Shown: positions 18,891 to 31,003 of the stretch, piece by piece
Position numbering within the stretch: position 1 is the stretch's first letter
Layout of the letters: every line of letters starts with the position of its first letter
Assembly: GCF_963583255.1 (NCBI RefSeq)
Contig: NC_084807.1
Span: 19,538,072 to 19,602,071, forward strand
Direction of reading: 5' to 3'
From: Pyrus communis
Taxonomy: Eukaryota > Streptophyta > Magnoliopsida > Rosales > Rosaceae
DNA: 64,000 bases
Notes under the pieces: generated by a model
Told to the model about the DNA's origin: nothing
The model's input: the letters and a program-made list of their open reading frames with translations, nothing else
The model's database searches: none
Position numbers and translations under genes: made by a program

Positions 18891-19931
18891 TGTAGACATC
18901 GAAATTTCGGTGAAATGAATGTTAACCAATAATTAAAATTTCAACGCTCACGTGTCACATAAATTTTACATGTAGCGTGTGACTCAACGAAAAATCGAAA
19001 TAAATTGGAAAGGTCATCAAATAGGACACGTGTCAATATCTGGCAGAAATGATTTATTTCATCTGATTATTTAAATCCAAAAAATCAAGTTTTGGAATTC
19101 TATAAATAGGAGGCCAAGGCATTCATTTCAAAAAAAAAAAGAGGGAGAGAAAGGAAGAAGAAGAGAAAGAAAGAAAGGAAGAAAGAAAGGAAGAAAGAGA
19201 GGAAGAAAGAAAGGAGGGAAGAAGAAAGAAAGAAGGGAATTTACATCACACCAAAACCTTGAAGCCTTGAAACTCTAAAGCTCTCAAGCAAATCCCGAAG
19301 GATCAAGAAAACATTCTTCGTTCTTCGTCAAATCCTCCTTCAAGATCAAGCCCCAACGGCCCTTGAAGAACTTCCACCAACTCAAGATCAAGCCCCGACG
19401 GCCCTTGAGGAAAGTGTTCATCGTTCATCATCCGTTCATCCTAAGATCAAGCCCCAACGGCCCTTTGGATCAACAACCTCAACAAATCCACACATCCAAT
19501 CAGTCTTCAAGATTAGGCCCAAAAGCCCTTGAAGACCCGCTCATCCATCAACCCTCAAGATCAAGCCCCGACGGCCTCTTGAAGAAATCCATACACCCAG
19601 TCTTCAAGATTAGGCCCAAAAGCCCTTGAAGATCCGCTCATCCATCAACCCTCAAGGTCAAGCCCCGACGGCCCCCTTGAAGAAATCCATACACCCAGTC
19701 TTCAAGATCAAGCTCAAAAGCCCTCGAAGATCCGTTCATCAACTGTTCATCCCTAGATCAAGCCCCGACGACCCTTTGGATCAACAGCTCATCCACAAAC
19801 CTACACCCTACGAAGATAGAATCAGAGGATCAAATTACAAAGAGATTGTAACCCCAAAATCAATACAAACAAAAAATATATTTTGTACGCGTTATTCTTG
19901 TCTCTTGTTTCAGGAATTTTTCGTGTTCACA
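18891..19931 (+). repeat. 3' LTR of Gypsy-1 (1041 bp)
   Basis: Matches the 5' LTR base for base where compared. The only difference seen is in the A-run before GAGGGAGAG (11 A against AAAAC followed by 7 A). The encoded short frames (19363-19629 against 9316-9582) are identical. Confidence 0.95.
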
Positions 19932-19936
19932 GTTTT
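19932..19936. repeat. TSD of Gypsy-1, right (GTTTT)
   Basis: GTTTT after the terminal CA of the 3' LTR matches 8838-8842 exactly. Confidence 0.9.
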
Positions 19937-22900
19937 CCCTCATAAACAACTTCAACCTAAGCTTTGGGAAGATTTACTTCAACTAGATCCGGGGGATAAA
20001 CCTTGGTACTTAATAGGGGATTTCAATAATATTTTGGATCTTTCTAAGAAGAAGGGGGGTTGTCAAGTAACCACTATGTTCATAAATAGATTTGTGGACT
20101 TCCTTAATAAAGTGAATCTTATTTCTCTTAAGGCCTCAGGGGTTCCTTACACTTGGCGTAATAATTAGGATCGCAACATAAAGGTCTATGAAAAACTTCA
20201 CTGAGCCATTGTAAATGAGAGCTGGTTAACTAAAAATCCTAACTTTAATCTTCATAACTACCCTATCTTTGGCTCGGACCATGGACCTATCCTACTAACC
20301 TTAAATCATAATATTAGCAGAAGGAAAACATATCCATTTAGATTTGAGGCTATGTGGATACTCAATCCTAATTTCAAGACTTTTGTGAAAGATGCTTGGA
20401 GATGTGGTGATGATCTTGGGCCTGGCCATAATTTTTGTGTTTGTGCTAACACATTCAAGTACTTAGTTAGAGATTGGAATTTGAGTACTTTTGGTAATGT
20501 TAAAGCTCGTAAGGACAAGTTACTGCAAGACCTCTTTGAAGTTTAAATGAAAATAATGAATAATCTTCAAAGTAACTAACGAGTTATATAAAACTGGAAG
20601 AGAAAATTAGTGATGATCTTAATCTAGTTTTAAGATGAGGAAATCATATGAGCTCAAAAAGCTAAAGCTAACTGGTTGAAGCTTGGGGATAGAAATACCA
20701 AATTTTTTCAAACTGTTGCCACTATTAGGAGGAAAAGAAATGAAACAAAGAAGGTCAATGATCACAATGGGTTTTGGTGGAATGCTGGGGAGGGTTTAGA
20801 GCAGGTTTTTGTGCAGGATTTTATGCTACGTTTCTCTACGAGACCCTCTCCCTCTTCCTCGGATTTAAACAATTACTTGGACCTAATCCTCCCCTACATT
20901 AATGGTTGTGACAATGCTGCTTTGCTTCAGCGGTGGAGAACAATGAAATCTAGGAAGTAGTCAAAAGTATTGGAGCGCTCAAAGCACCCAGACCTGATGG
21001 GATTGGAGCAGGTCTTTACCATGAATGCTAGGACATTGTTAAAGACTCAATAAGTCCAATGATAAAAGATTTCTTTCTTGATAATTCAAGTTTAAGGCTA
21101 ATTAATCATACAAATATTGCTCTTATTCCTAAAATGGAAAACCCTGAAACAGTTGGTAATTATAGACCCAATAGTCTATGTAATGTAAGTTACAAAATTA
21201 TTATGAAAATTATTATCAAGAGGCTAGACCGCTATTGGATCGTTGTGTTTCTAAGTCTCGATGGGCTTTTTTTTCGAGTCGCTCAATCCATGATAACATT
21301 CTAATTGCCCATGAAATGTTCTCTAGGTTTAAATGTAAGAAAGGATGGATGAGTTCCATGGGCATAAAGATTGACCTTGAAAAGGTTTATGACCTGCTAA
21401 ACTGGGACTATATCAGGTATGTGCTTCTAAAATTTGGTTTTGATGAGAGGTGGGTTAGGTTAGTCATGGAATGCTTAACGTCCACTTCATTTTCAATCCT
21501 AATCAATAGTTCTTCTCATGGTTATTTCTACCCCTTTAGGGGTATTAGACTAGGTGATCCTTTATCACCCTATACTTCATTCTTTGCATGGAGCCTTCTA
21601 TCAGACATCTTAACTTGTTAGCTATAAACTCAAAAAACCATTGGGAATCATATCCTCCCAGGAGGATTTTGTGTTTCTAATTTAGTATTTGCTGATGACT
21701 GTCTTTTGTTTGCTAAATCGACCATAAAGGGTGCTAGACCAAGCGTTAAATTTATTCGCAAAAGCTTCTGGACAACTAACTAATTTTCATAAATCTTCTT
21801 TGTACTTCTCGAATAATACTTCGTCTCAGTTGAGAAATTCAATTGTTAATATCCTGCAAATTCAACATAAAATTACAATTGGCAAGTATTTGGGAATACA
21901 TAATATTGTGTTTTGGAAGGATCCGGTAAATGAACAGGTTGGAAAGCGAAGACTTTATCTAAAGCTGGCAGGCTCATTCTTATCAAATCAAACTTATCAG
22001 ATATGCCAAATCATCTCATGTCCTACTTTAACTGCTCTTCTAGGGTGACTAAACGCTTAAATAAAGAATGTAGAAATTTCTTCTGGGGTAGTGAGGAAAT
22101 TTTGTTCCGTTAGCTTGGAATAAGATTTGTAGGCTTAAAGATTAGGTTGGTCTTGGGATTTGTCGAGTGGATCATTTTAATAATGCTCGCTTGGCCAAAT
22201 TGGGTTGGAAAGTGCTTACAAATGATAATAACTAGTGGGCTCAAATACTAAGAAGAAAATACTTGAAAATAAGTGACTTCCTCAATTGCAAAATTAAGCA
22301 CAATCACTCTTTGGCTTGGAAGGGCATTCTTTATAGTCAACACGTAATTGAGATGGGTGGTGGGTAATGACAAGGAGATTCTCTTCTAGGTAAATGACTT
22401 CATTCAAGATAAATGTTGGGATACCAATAAATTATTTTGTTTACTGGATGTTGATATTGTTTAAAAAAAAAAAAATTGTCTTCTAATCATCCCATTAAGG
22501 GACACCTAGGATTACTTTATTTGGAATTATTCTTCTACGGGTGAATTCTCAATTGAATTTGCTACATGGGTTCAAGGTAATACTAATCAAGAGGTTAATT
22601 GGAAAATTTTGCTTAAGCAAATTTGGAAGTTCACGATTCCATCGAAAGTTAAAATTTTTGCTTGGCTTCTTACTAATGGAAAACTAAATACAAAGGACAA
22701 ACTTGGCAGATTGATTCATACTATAGATATGTCTTGCCTTATTTGTGGTAAGGAGAAGGAAAATCAAACACACTTATTCCTCAAGTGTGATTTTGCCAAA
22801 AAAAAATAAAAATAAAAAAGTGTGCACTTTGTCCTCGTTAAGTCCTTGGTCAAATAATTCTAACCATTGGATTAATATTATTGAATGGCTTATCACTCTG

Positions 22901-23060
22901 CGCACTTCGAAGAGAAATAGGTTAAGTGATCTTAGGAAAGCCCTTTTGAATTGCTGACAAATTTGGAACGAAAGGAATAATAAGGTGTTTGGAAGTGTGG
23001 TGCCGTTCCAGCCAAGATGTGTTTTAATTGTTGTGAAACTGGGATGGATTATTATCATTC
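19937..23060 (+). pseudogene. LINE segment 2: endonuclease C-terminus, reverse transcriptase, zinc-binding domain
   Basis: The endonuclease end reads WYLIGDFNNILDLSKKKGG and SDHGPILLTL. A linker with KLGDRNTKFFQ leads to the reverse transcriptase: NHTNIALIPKMENPETVGNY, RPNSLCNVSYKI, SSRSIHDNILIAHEMF, IDLEKVYDLLNWDYI, RGIRLGDPLSPYTSFF and the catalytic FADDC motif near 21690. A zf-RVT domain follows at 22609-22809 (FTIPSKVKIFAWLLTNGKLN, then CLICGKEKENQTHLFLKC). These are in the normal plant L1 ORF2 order. Stops and frameshifts (for example 21235-21304) separate the blocks. Gypsy-2 inserted after LGWIIII. Confidence 0.88.
23056..23060. repeat. TSD of Gypsy-2, left (CATTC)
   Basis: CATTC before the LTR start TATTGACCC. 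The same pentamer follows the other LTR at 35504-35508. Confidence 0.85.
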
Positions 23061-26000
23061 TATTGACCCTAAAAATTACAAAGCCTACGTGGCGCGCAAG
23101 CCGAGTAACTAATGAGCTAACTATGTCTTTCGGTTGATGCGAGGCGTGCCAACTGGTCGACCGAGCTCGGCTGAGGAATAAAATTAGTTGATGTTGCGTT
23201 GAGCGCGTTGATGACTTCTTGATCTTGCGACTGTGGTTAAGGAAGGAACACGTCTCAGCCTTCGGGTCCTAGAGCCTGAAGACAATGTTGCTAGTTCTGT
23301 GAAGTTCACGAATTGTCAGCACCGGGTTTGGTCACGGTGATTATATTCGTAAAAGTATAAACATGTCGAACCGGCTCCAAATTATACATACACAAGTACT
23401 CAAAAAAGATGTATGTTGTGATGGTAAATGTGGTTCAGCTGTCAGAATGCCAAACTCTGAAACTCACTTGTGAGTATCCAATCATAAAACCACTCGACGT
23501 TCGATGCGCCGAATGTAATAACTTATAACACCTTACTTCGCCGAGAAGGCTAATAAGATGACTTTTACTGATAAGGATTCGAAAACCCTTCTCGACCGAG
23601 ACTGGGATAGGTAACCAATCAGCCTCGACGCAGTGCTATTTATCCAAACTAAAGGTGCTCCTCGATCGCCTGATTCTACGGCAACAGTGCTATTTATCCA
23701 AACTGAAGGTGTTCGCCGGTTGCCTTCACATTGCTGTTTATCCAAACTGGAGATGTGTTGGCGGAAAAAGAAAATAAAAAAAAATCTCAAGATGTTTAAG
23801 AGGTTTGAGCAGGGCAGTTGTGTGTTGAATTGGAGGGGCCCTTAAATGATGCACTCTGCTATCTATTTATAGCAACAAATCCTCCTTAAGATCAAGTTGA
23901 AACCATATTCGGATTAGGACTTCTTATTCTAATCCAACCTTATCTCGACCAATCTTACTCCTATTAGGACTTTGAACTCACCCCCTTTTCACGCTGTATT
24001 CATTTCTGACCAAGAATCCTCATTGCATTATGACCCCTTACCATATTAGAACTTCGGCCCATCCGCTCTTATCCAAATCACTCTTTCTTGCAATAGGACT
24101 TGACCGCCCTAACTGATAGGAGCATATTTAGGCGACTTACTTAGCTTGTTTTTGTGCATTTATATTGTTAATTCCTAGTTGTTTTAGTAGTTTAAGCCAT
24201 TTTCGTGTGTTTTTAGGTTCATATGGCTAAGGAAGCAAAAAGATGCATTTTGGAGCATTTTGGAGCAAAATTGGGCTTGGAATGGATAGCATATGCTTGG
24301 AGCCAAGGTGTTGGACGAATTTGAAGGCCTTGTATGCACTTTGGACATAAAACAAAGGGCCTAGCTCAATCAAACAATCCTTTGAGCCATGCAAAACCTC
24401 TAGCCCAATCAAACAATCCATCAAAGCCATGCAAAACCAACTTTCACACACACTTCACACAAACAACAATCCATTGCCGTGCCTTCCTCAACCATTTCAG
24501 CCACATTCTTCCACTTCCCACTTCATCATTGCACCACATATTCCCTCTTTAATCCACATGCATCTTTAATCATTCACTCACATGCTTGCCCATGATGTAA
24601 TTCAGCCACATGCACCCAAAAGAACTTCATTGCCGTGCATCACACATCAATTCCAGCATCCCATTCCATTTTCCAGCTTTTCTCCTTCTCTTTGCAGCCA
24701 CACTTCCACATGCATTCCCTCTTTTCCTATATGTTTTTCCATCATTATTTCAACCTAACATTCACCCACATGCACCCTTTAAACAAACCCAAACATGCAG
24801 CCACATATTCCTCCCTTTGTCGTGCACTCTCCATCACAATTCCAGCTTTCCAACCTAGCCACATCCACATGCATTCACTCATAATCATTCACCAAACATG
24901 CAGCCACATTTCCACCCACTTCCTAGCTGTCATGTTCCCTCTTATTTACCTATAAATAAGCACCCATTGCAGCCACAATTCATTGATTCCATTCACCACA
25001 TAAATTCATACACAACACACCAACACAAAACTGCCCATTCTATGCCGTGCATCCAGTTCCATTTTCTGCAGTTTTTCTCCTCCATTGCTTCCATCTCCAA
25101 CCACTCCCCACTCCATTCCACATACACCTAAAGCCCTAAACATCTCCTTAGACCTTGTGCTACAACAACGAGGAAGAGAAGAGTGCCTAAACGTTCATAC
25201 AATTCAAGTTTGAGTTGTTAGAATGTTTAGGTGTTTCTTTGATTTCAATGTTTAAATTCAATTCTCTTTGTTTTGTACGTATGAGGATGGAAGAGAAGAG
25301 TGCCTAAACGTTCATACAATTCAAGTTTGAGTTGTTGGAATGTTTAGGTGTTTCTTTGATTTCAAAGTTATGAGGAACTAAACCCCCCTTTAGCTAGGGG
25401 GTGATTCGAAACTATGTTTATGTTTGCAATATGAATTGATTAACTTTCGTTGGAATTCATAAGTTGTTGATTCAATTTGTTTAACCGTTTGATTGATAAC
25501 TTATTTATGTATGTTTATTGAGAATGCGCGCTTAATTTTCATGCATGAATATGACGCTAGAATATAAGTGAGTTTCACCTAATCGTTATGAACTTATATT
25601 CACAAATAGTGGAGGTTGCTTATAAACAATCGCGTTAAATGACTTCTTGGCACGAGTTTCATGCTCATCATAGTAACGAATGCCTCGTCAACACTTATAG
25701 TTTTCATAATGCTTAATGATCTTTGATTGTATCTTTATTGTGCTTTTCACGTAAAGGACTTTTGGAGAATGTGGTGAATTGCGTTGCGCTAACCCATCCA
25801 ATTCATTAACTTAAGGAGAACTTGACGGTTAATTTAAGCGGACCTAATTAACCCGGGGTGTTGAGTTTCATAACTTATCGAAAGACCAACTGAACATCAA
25901 TCTTGTATGCAAGTGTAACATGTGTGGAGAAGAACCCCTTGGCTATTCCATCATCCATATTTTCATCACATTCATATTTACATTTTGCCTTTAATTATAT

Positions 26001-26478
26001 TCTGTCCATTTAATTTAATATCGTCCAAACACATTTCCCCCATATTTCGTTGAGTCTTAATCATTCGTATTTGTTTTATTTTTGTGTCTTTAAGCTTTTG
26101 GAGTCATAAACACTTTCAAATTCGTCTAAATCAAGTTCTAGTCTCTGTTTGAGTCAATTTGATTGTTTTAGGCAGTGTGAGTTTTTCAAAGCTATTCTGA
26201 GTCATAGTAGTCTTGTTAAGAGTCTTTACATTTAGTTTTTGTGTTTTCAAGTCAATTCAAAATAGATTAGCACCCCTAGTTAATCCCCGGTTAGAATGAT
26301 CCCTACTTACATCATTACTACAATTGTCACAAATAGGGTTTAATTTGTGTGCGCATAAATTCCCGCATCACTAACTGAGCGACTTAAGACCACCAAACAG
26401 CCCATAGTACATTTGAAAAAGCTTTGGGCCGAACATAAACCTACGCTCGGCCCAATAATATTATTTTGGGCCCAAACA
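23061..26478 (-). repeat. 3' LTR of Gypsy-2, interrupted by a solo LTR
   Basis: Homologous to 34343-35503. After removing the nested insert and one TSD copy it is 1156 bp against 1161 bp. Its outer end reads TATTGACCC instead of TGTTGACCC, so the terminal dinucleotide has mutated. Many substitutions separate the two LTRs, marking an insertion much older than Gypsy-1. Confidence 0.88.
24114..26370. mobile_element. Solo LTR (2257 bp) nested in the Gypsy-2 LTR
   Basis: It starts TGATAGGAGCATATTTAGGC and ends AATTCCCGCATCA, and is flanked by the 5-bp duplication CTAAC (24109-24113 and 26371-26375). It carries no coding region, consistent with LTR-LTR recombination that removed the internal part. 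Inside, a block of about 80 bp (GAAGAGAAGAGTGCCTAAAC ... GGTGTTTCTTTGATTTCAA) occurs twice, at about 25174-25253 and 25291-25368. The parent element is a large-LTR Gypsy type by general look only. Confidence 0.88.
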
Positions 26479-26493
26479 TTGCCCCCTCGCTTC
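26479..26493 (-). other. Polypurine tract of Gypsy-2
   Basis: On the minus strand GAAGCGAGGGGGCAA directly precedes the LTR start TGTTTGGGCCC. This fixes the orientation of the element as minus. Confidence 0.7.
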
Positions 26494-27037
26494 TGAGGTC
26501 TTTGGCCAAGAATTCCTTAGCTAATTTTCAACCTGGAAGAAGTGAAATTAAACCCTACAAGATAACAATAGGATAATGAAAAGCCTCAAACATCACATCC
26601 ATCGAGCGCACTTATGAGGCACGATCGCATGATCCGAATTCCCCTGCACGTCTTGCCGCGTGTCAATCCTTTAGTTAACCTAGCAACCCTTAATCATGAC
26701 CCTCGAAAACATGCGCCGGTCAAAACGTCTCTTCTGCATTAAATCCATCGCCATACATAATCGTGCGTCCTCAAATCGCGAAAACCTCGATCTTTTCGCC
26801 CGGACTCTCTAAATGTCCATAATGATTAGCGATTTCCCAATCGATTCTGCCCTCAATTTTGAAAACCAAACGTTTAAACTCTTGTCCCAGAACGCCTATA
26901 AATACATAAACTTCTTCCATTTGCATTTTACGCTTCCAGAAAATCCCTTTGCCATTTTTGCTTTCAAAATCCCAGAAATCTTATGCTCTTAAACCAGCAA
27001 TTCTTTCTTCAAACCCAAACAATTCCAATCTTCATCA

Positions 27038-28100
27038 ATGGCTTCCTTCATCTCACAGCTCTCTGATGAGTGTACCAAATACAAAGGCTTCATTGACTGG
27101 AGTGCCATCAAAACTCTGTGCTTCGAAAGTGATCTGAGCACCACTCATCAAATCTTGGGGCCACTCTTCAAGGACGCAGTACCATCGTCCATCACCACGC
27201 TCTTCAAGACTCAATACCTGACATCTCTGCTGCAAAGATTTGATTGGTCAAAATGGGACCTAACAAAGCCCCAAGGAGTCTGGCCTACGACCAACGCCAA
27301 CTGGGCAACTTGGGTCATCCAGATGGAAAAATTCTTCAGTCAAGAATGGAAAGCTCTTGGCATCTATGATGCCATTAGACTCTCGACCATGGAGCTAGCC
27401 ATAGACAAAGAACTTCTTATGGCAGCACTAAGCCTCTGGTGCTCAGCCACCAACACCATGATCCTTCCTTTTGGCCCTATCAGCCCCACCATCCTCTTCA
27501 TCTCAGCTAGTCTTAGATCTTCTCCCTTTGGCATCCCAATAGATGTTGCACTTTTTGGGTGCGCGTCAAATCTCGACCTCAAGGCTCTTTTCGACGAACG
27601 AGCCGTCGAGAAGCTAAATCAAGATGGTCAAAAGCCTTCAAAAGAAGAAGTTCAGAAGTTGCACTAGAACTTTTTTAACTACAACACCCTCATCCTCCAT
27701 TTTGTTGGCTGAGAGGAAGCGAGTTTACGAAAAGGGGAACACAAAGCCTTCCAATTTTACTGGTACAACAAGTTTATCTCTTATACCAAGTCAAACAAAT
27801 GCCTAGTCAAAAATATGTCGGTGGCTGAAACCTTGGCTGGTGGTCACACCTTGGCGCTCAGCTCGGTCGTTCTCGCAAATCTCCTTCGCTGCCTGGCCGA
27901 TGCGACCATTAACAAAATCAACCCAAACCAGAACAGTCATTTCTGGGTCTTCCAATTCTGGCTACAGGTCTATTTTGCCACACTTCGGCCAAAGATCCCT
28001 AATTTCTAGTCCACTAAATCGCTCGGCCTTCAATTGGCATCCTGACCGGCGCCTACTCACCAGGCCGAAGAAGTCTTCAAAAATTTCTTTGGCCTAGATG
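27038..28100 (+). pseudogene. Plant mobile domain (PMD) protein fragment, antisense in Gypsy-2
   Basis: ATG 27038 opens a 209-aa frame (MASFISQLSDECTKYKGFID) with WVIQMEKFFSQEWKALGIYD and LPFGPISPTILFI. The latter is the conserved FGP(I/M)SPTIL core of the aminotransferase-like plant mobile domain. After a stop at 27667 the homology continues in other frames: HTLALSSVVLANLLRCLADA, then TINKINPNQNSHFWVFQFWL and QVYFATLRP (27845-28000), the C-terminal half of the PMD. PMD proteins such as MAIN/MAIL1 act in nuclear genome maintenance and silencing, and the domain also occurs in retrotransposons. Here it is antisense to gag and disrupted. Confidence 0.75.
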
Positions 28101-30419
28101 TCCTTTCTGACGATGAATTTTTAATATGTCGTTGCTAAAAGTACCTTTCTTTCATCGGGCTTCCGACATCATCATGGAGTGAAAGTGAAGATGCTGATCT
28201 TCGTCAAAACTGGGGGACATTCGTGTTAACACGCGACCTTCCCCTCAGTTGCGACTCTCACCGAGTGAACTGGGAGGTCTACCACCCCCACTTTACTGCC
28301 CAATAACTCAGCTACCTCCAAGGTTGTCCAGGGCCTCTAGTTACTTCTCACACCCTCCTAAGCCGAAAACGCCTTTCTGGTTCTTCAGAAATGAAGTGCA
28401 GAGATACCGAGAAAAAGTTCAGGAGCGGTGTAAAACATTCTACCTCCGACCAACTGTTCCCGAATCTCTCGGTACTGACACCTTCAACGACTGGTGAGAA
28501 GAGTATACTCAGGACTTTTTTTAGGCTTCGGTCAAAGACGTCGTCAACAAAATTTTTGTTGACCAACCCGAAAAAACTTCTACTCCTTAATCCAAAGAGA
28601 CAACCTGAGGTATACGGCTGTCTCTACCTTTATTTCCCCTTTTTTATTATTATTACTAAACTTTACTAATTTGATCTCGCTTTCTCAGACGGTCGACTGT
28701 TGAAAAAAATGGAAGTCATCGATGTAGCTGCGGTCAGGAAAAAATTGGTCCCCTACAAGAAAACCAAAGCCGCCGCGTAAGCCCTGCTTAGCAAACAGCC
28801 TCGTCAAGGAGCCGAGAAGGTAGATGAAGCCCCTCACCCCACAAAACGCATTAAAAATTTGGCAAAGAAAGGAGAACGGAAGATTCACGTTATCTCCAAC
28901 CAAACTACGGGAGCAACCGTTCCCAGTGTCTCTCCTCTCGCCCCTATCATTCAAGCCTCGACAGAGAAACGGCCAACACCAACTAGCCAAGCGGCCCAAA
29001 TTCAACCAGTCCCTAGGGTCGTGGCTGAACCAGTTGCCGCTCCGCTGGTTGAAGAACCTGCAGCTCCAGGGCTGATCATTGCGCATGTCTTGGAAGAGGT
29101 GGCCCCATCTGTCGGGACAAATCTCCCCAAAAAACAATCAACGATCATCTTAGAAGAGGTATAATTATGTTGTTGATAACTCCTTTCACCTCATCAAATT
29201 CACAAGTATTAACAGCTTTTTCTTTTAGGATGACGAAAGCGACGAGATTCCGTTGGCGAGTCGTCCTCGACCAACCAAAACCCCTACCACTAATCCCTTT
29301 CCTGTGGTTGAGGCGACCGACCAAGTCGACCCTCTTGCAGCAGATCGTGGGAAGAGGACTTTCGTCGAGCCTGAAGCGAGGGCGAAGACGCTGGTCCATC
29401 CGCAAGATCAAGACCTTGGCGTTCCTCCTTAAGAAGTCACTTCGGCTTTTGTAATGCTCGATCCCTTTCTCTTGTTAGTTTTCCTATAACAAATCTGAAC
29501 TGAGAAAATATTAAATGTCAAGTGCCTAACTATTCATTTCACCAATAATTCTATGCGCCAAAGAGTGTTATCTATATTTCTTGGCCACTTCAGTGGTCGT
29601 CGAACTTGGATAAGCTCAATCAGCTGCGTGAATTGAGAAGCAATCTTAAACACTGGGCGCGGCCATTAAGCTCTCTAGGTTCGAGCAATGAACCAGGGGA
29701 CATGGCTGAAGTCTCCTCTCAGCAGGTTTAAAACAAATTCCCTTTGCTATGTTCCTTATAATTTTTCCTTCTGCTTAAAATCTTTTCCTGTGCAGCTGAC
29801 GCTAGACTCTTGAGCATTTTTGGAGCAGCTGGTTCTTCTGCTGTATCGGCCAAGCTTTCGAAGACCGTGGCCGAATCCCATGCTTTTGCTAAGCTAAAAG
29901 AAATCATATCCCTCTCTGCCTCTTAGGTCTTCTAATGTAAAGGCCTTGACTCTATAGGAGAGTGCCTGAACAACCTTGCAGATGGCGGCTTATTGAGCAC
30001 CAAAAATGTCGTCTATTTGTCTGACCTTCTAGAGCGGACTTGACAGCACTTTATCATTTTTGAACAAGCTCTCCGGGCCAAGGACGACCTAAAGACGGAA
30101 AAGATTGCTCATGAGGCTAGCCGGTCGGAGGTTGAGGCTATAAAAGCAAAGAAAGCGTAAGTTTTGATCGCCAAATTTCTGAGCTTCAATGTCAAATTAC
30201 CAAGCTTCAACAACAAAGGTCAGCTGTTGCTTCAAAACTCGAAAGGGATTTCGAGATGAATAAGGCTCGATTGACTGATTTTGGCGGCTGACATAAAGTA
30301 GATCCAGCAACTTCAACTTAACAAGAAGACAAGGCAGGCCGAAATCATACTGAGCGAAGTAAGGTGGCTAGAGTTGATAGTCGCTCTTGAAACCTTTCCT
30401 CCTTCAACCCTCTAGAATT
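28101..30419 (+). pseudogene. C-terminal region of the antisense PMD ORF, degenerate
   Basis: Plus-strand frames between 28249 and 30415 are short but share a low-complexity, charged, coiled-coil character (about 28859-29164 with PTPTSQAAQIQPVPRVVAEP; about 30060-30360 with Lys/Glu/Ala-rich stretches). Retroelement PMD proteins often have a long C-terminal extension of this kind, so I read it as the broken tail of the PMD ORF. No other domain was recognised. Confidence 0.4.
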
Positions 30420-30760
30420 TTAGGAATCTTTTATAAATTTACTTGTATGTCCTTTTATAAATTTAATGAAATGATCTTTTATTCTCGTACCTCCCAAGTG
30501 ACTGGGTAGTATTTCTTTAAAAATTTCCCGTTGATTGGCAACTTGTGAACTAAACCAGTCTAATCCTTGAGGTGGTATGCCCCATTGCCGAGAATTTTGT
30601 GAATGATGAACAATCCTTCCCAATTCGGTGACCATTTTCCGAACCTAGGGTTTTTAATTCCAACTGGTAGCACGGTTTGCCATACCAACTTTCCTTCGCC
30701 AAACGTTTTTTGTCTGACACACCGATTATAAGCTCGCTCGGCAATCTTTTTCTATGCCAC
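30420..30760 (-). pseudogene. Gypsy-2 integrase C-terminal remnant
   Basis: In the minus frames one reads AERAYNRCVRQKTFGEGKLV, WQTVLPVGIKNPRFGKWSPN and WEGLFIIHKILGNGAYHLKD. This is the segment at the very end of Tat-lineage integrases. It stops at WEVRE near 30484. The catalytic core and the reverse transcriptase that should precede it are absent. Confidence 0.75.
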
Positions 30761-30776
30761 TAATAAGTTATAAGCA

Positions 30777-30992
30777 TTAAGCCGAATTTCTGACGAAGCT
30801 GTTTATTGTTACTCCTGATGGTATGAATTTGTCATTGGAGCGGCGTAATGCCTTCTTGATAGATATATGCATGATGTTGACTGTGGCTGCACAATCGACA
30901 AACACCTTAGAAATTAGGTATCCTTCAATATGAGCCGTAACATACAACGGCTTTAGATGTTGGAAATTAACAAAAAATGAGTGGGGAAACAA
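30777..30992 (-). pseudogene. Gypsy-2 aspartic protease remnant
   Basis: The 71-aa frame reads HLKPLYVTAHIEGYLISKVF then VDCAATVNIMHISIKKALRR. The VDCAATVNIM motif corresponds to the active-site D-(S/C)-G-A of retropepsins in this lineage, with Ala in place of Gly. Only one half of the protease is preserved. The junction to the integrase tail, about 20 bp away, marks the internal deletion. Confidence 0.75.
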
Positions 30993-31003
30993 TTTGGCCA
31001 GGG

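Larger units (their letters stand above)
8843..19931 (+). mobile_element. Gypsy-1: young non-autonomous Tat-like LTR retrotransposon carrying host gene fragments
   Basis: The element is 11,089 bp with two LTRs (TGTAGACATC ... TTCACA) and a perfect 5-bp TSD. It has a primer-binding-like site after the 5' LTR and a polypurine tract before the 3' LTR. Its only retroviral-type gene is a broken gag. Protease, reverse transcriptase, RNase H and integrase are all absent. In their place, about 13138-15262 holds same-strand fragments of several unrelated host genes, followed by tandem repeats and an antisense ORF. Mobilisation must depend on proteins from an autonomous relative. The LTR near-identity implies a very recent insertion into an already dead LINE. 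Confidence 0.93.
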
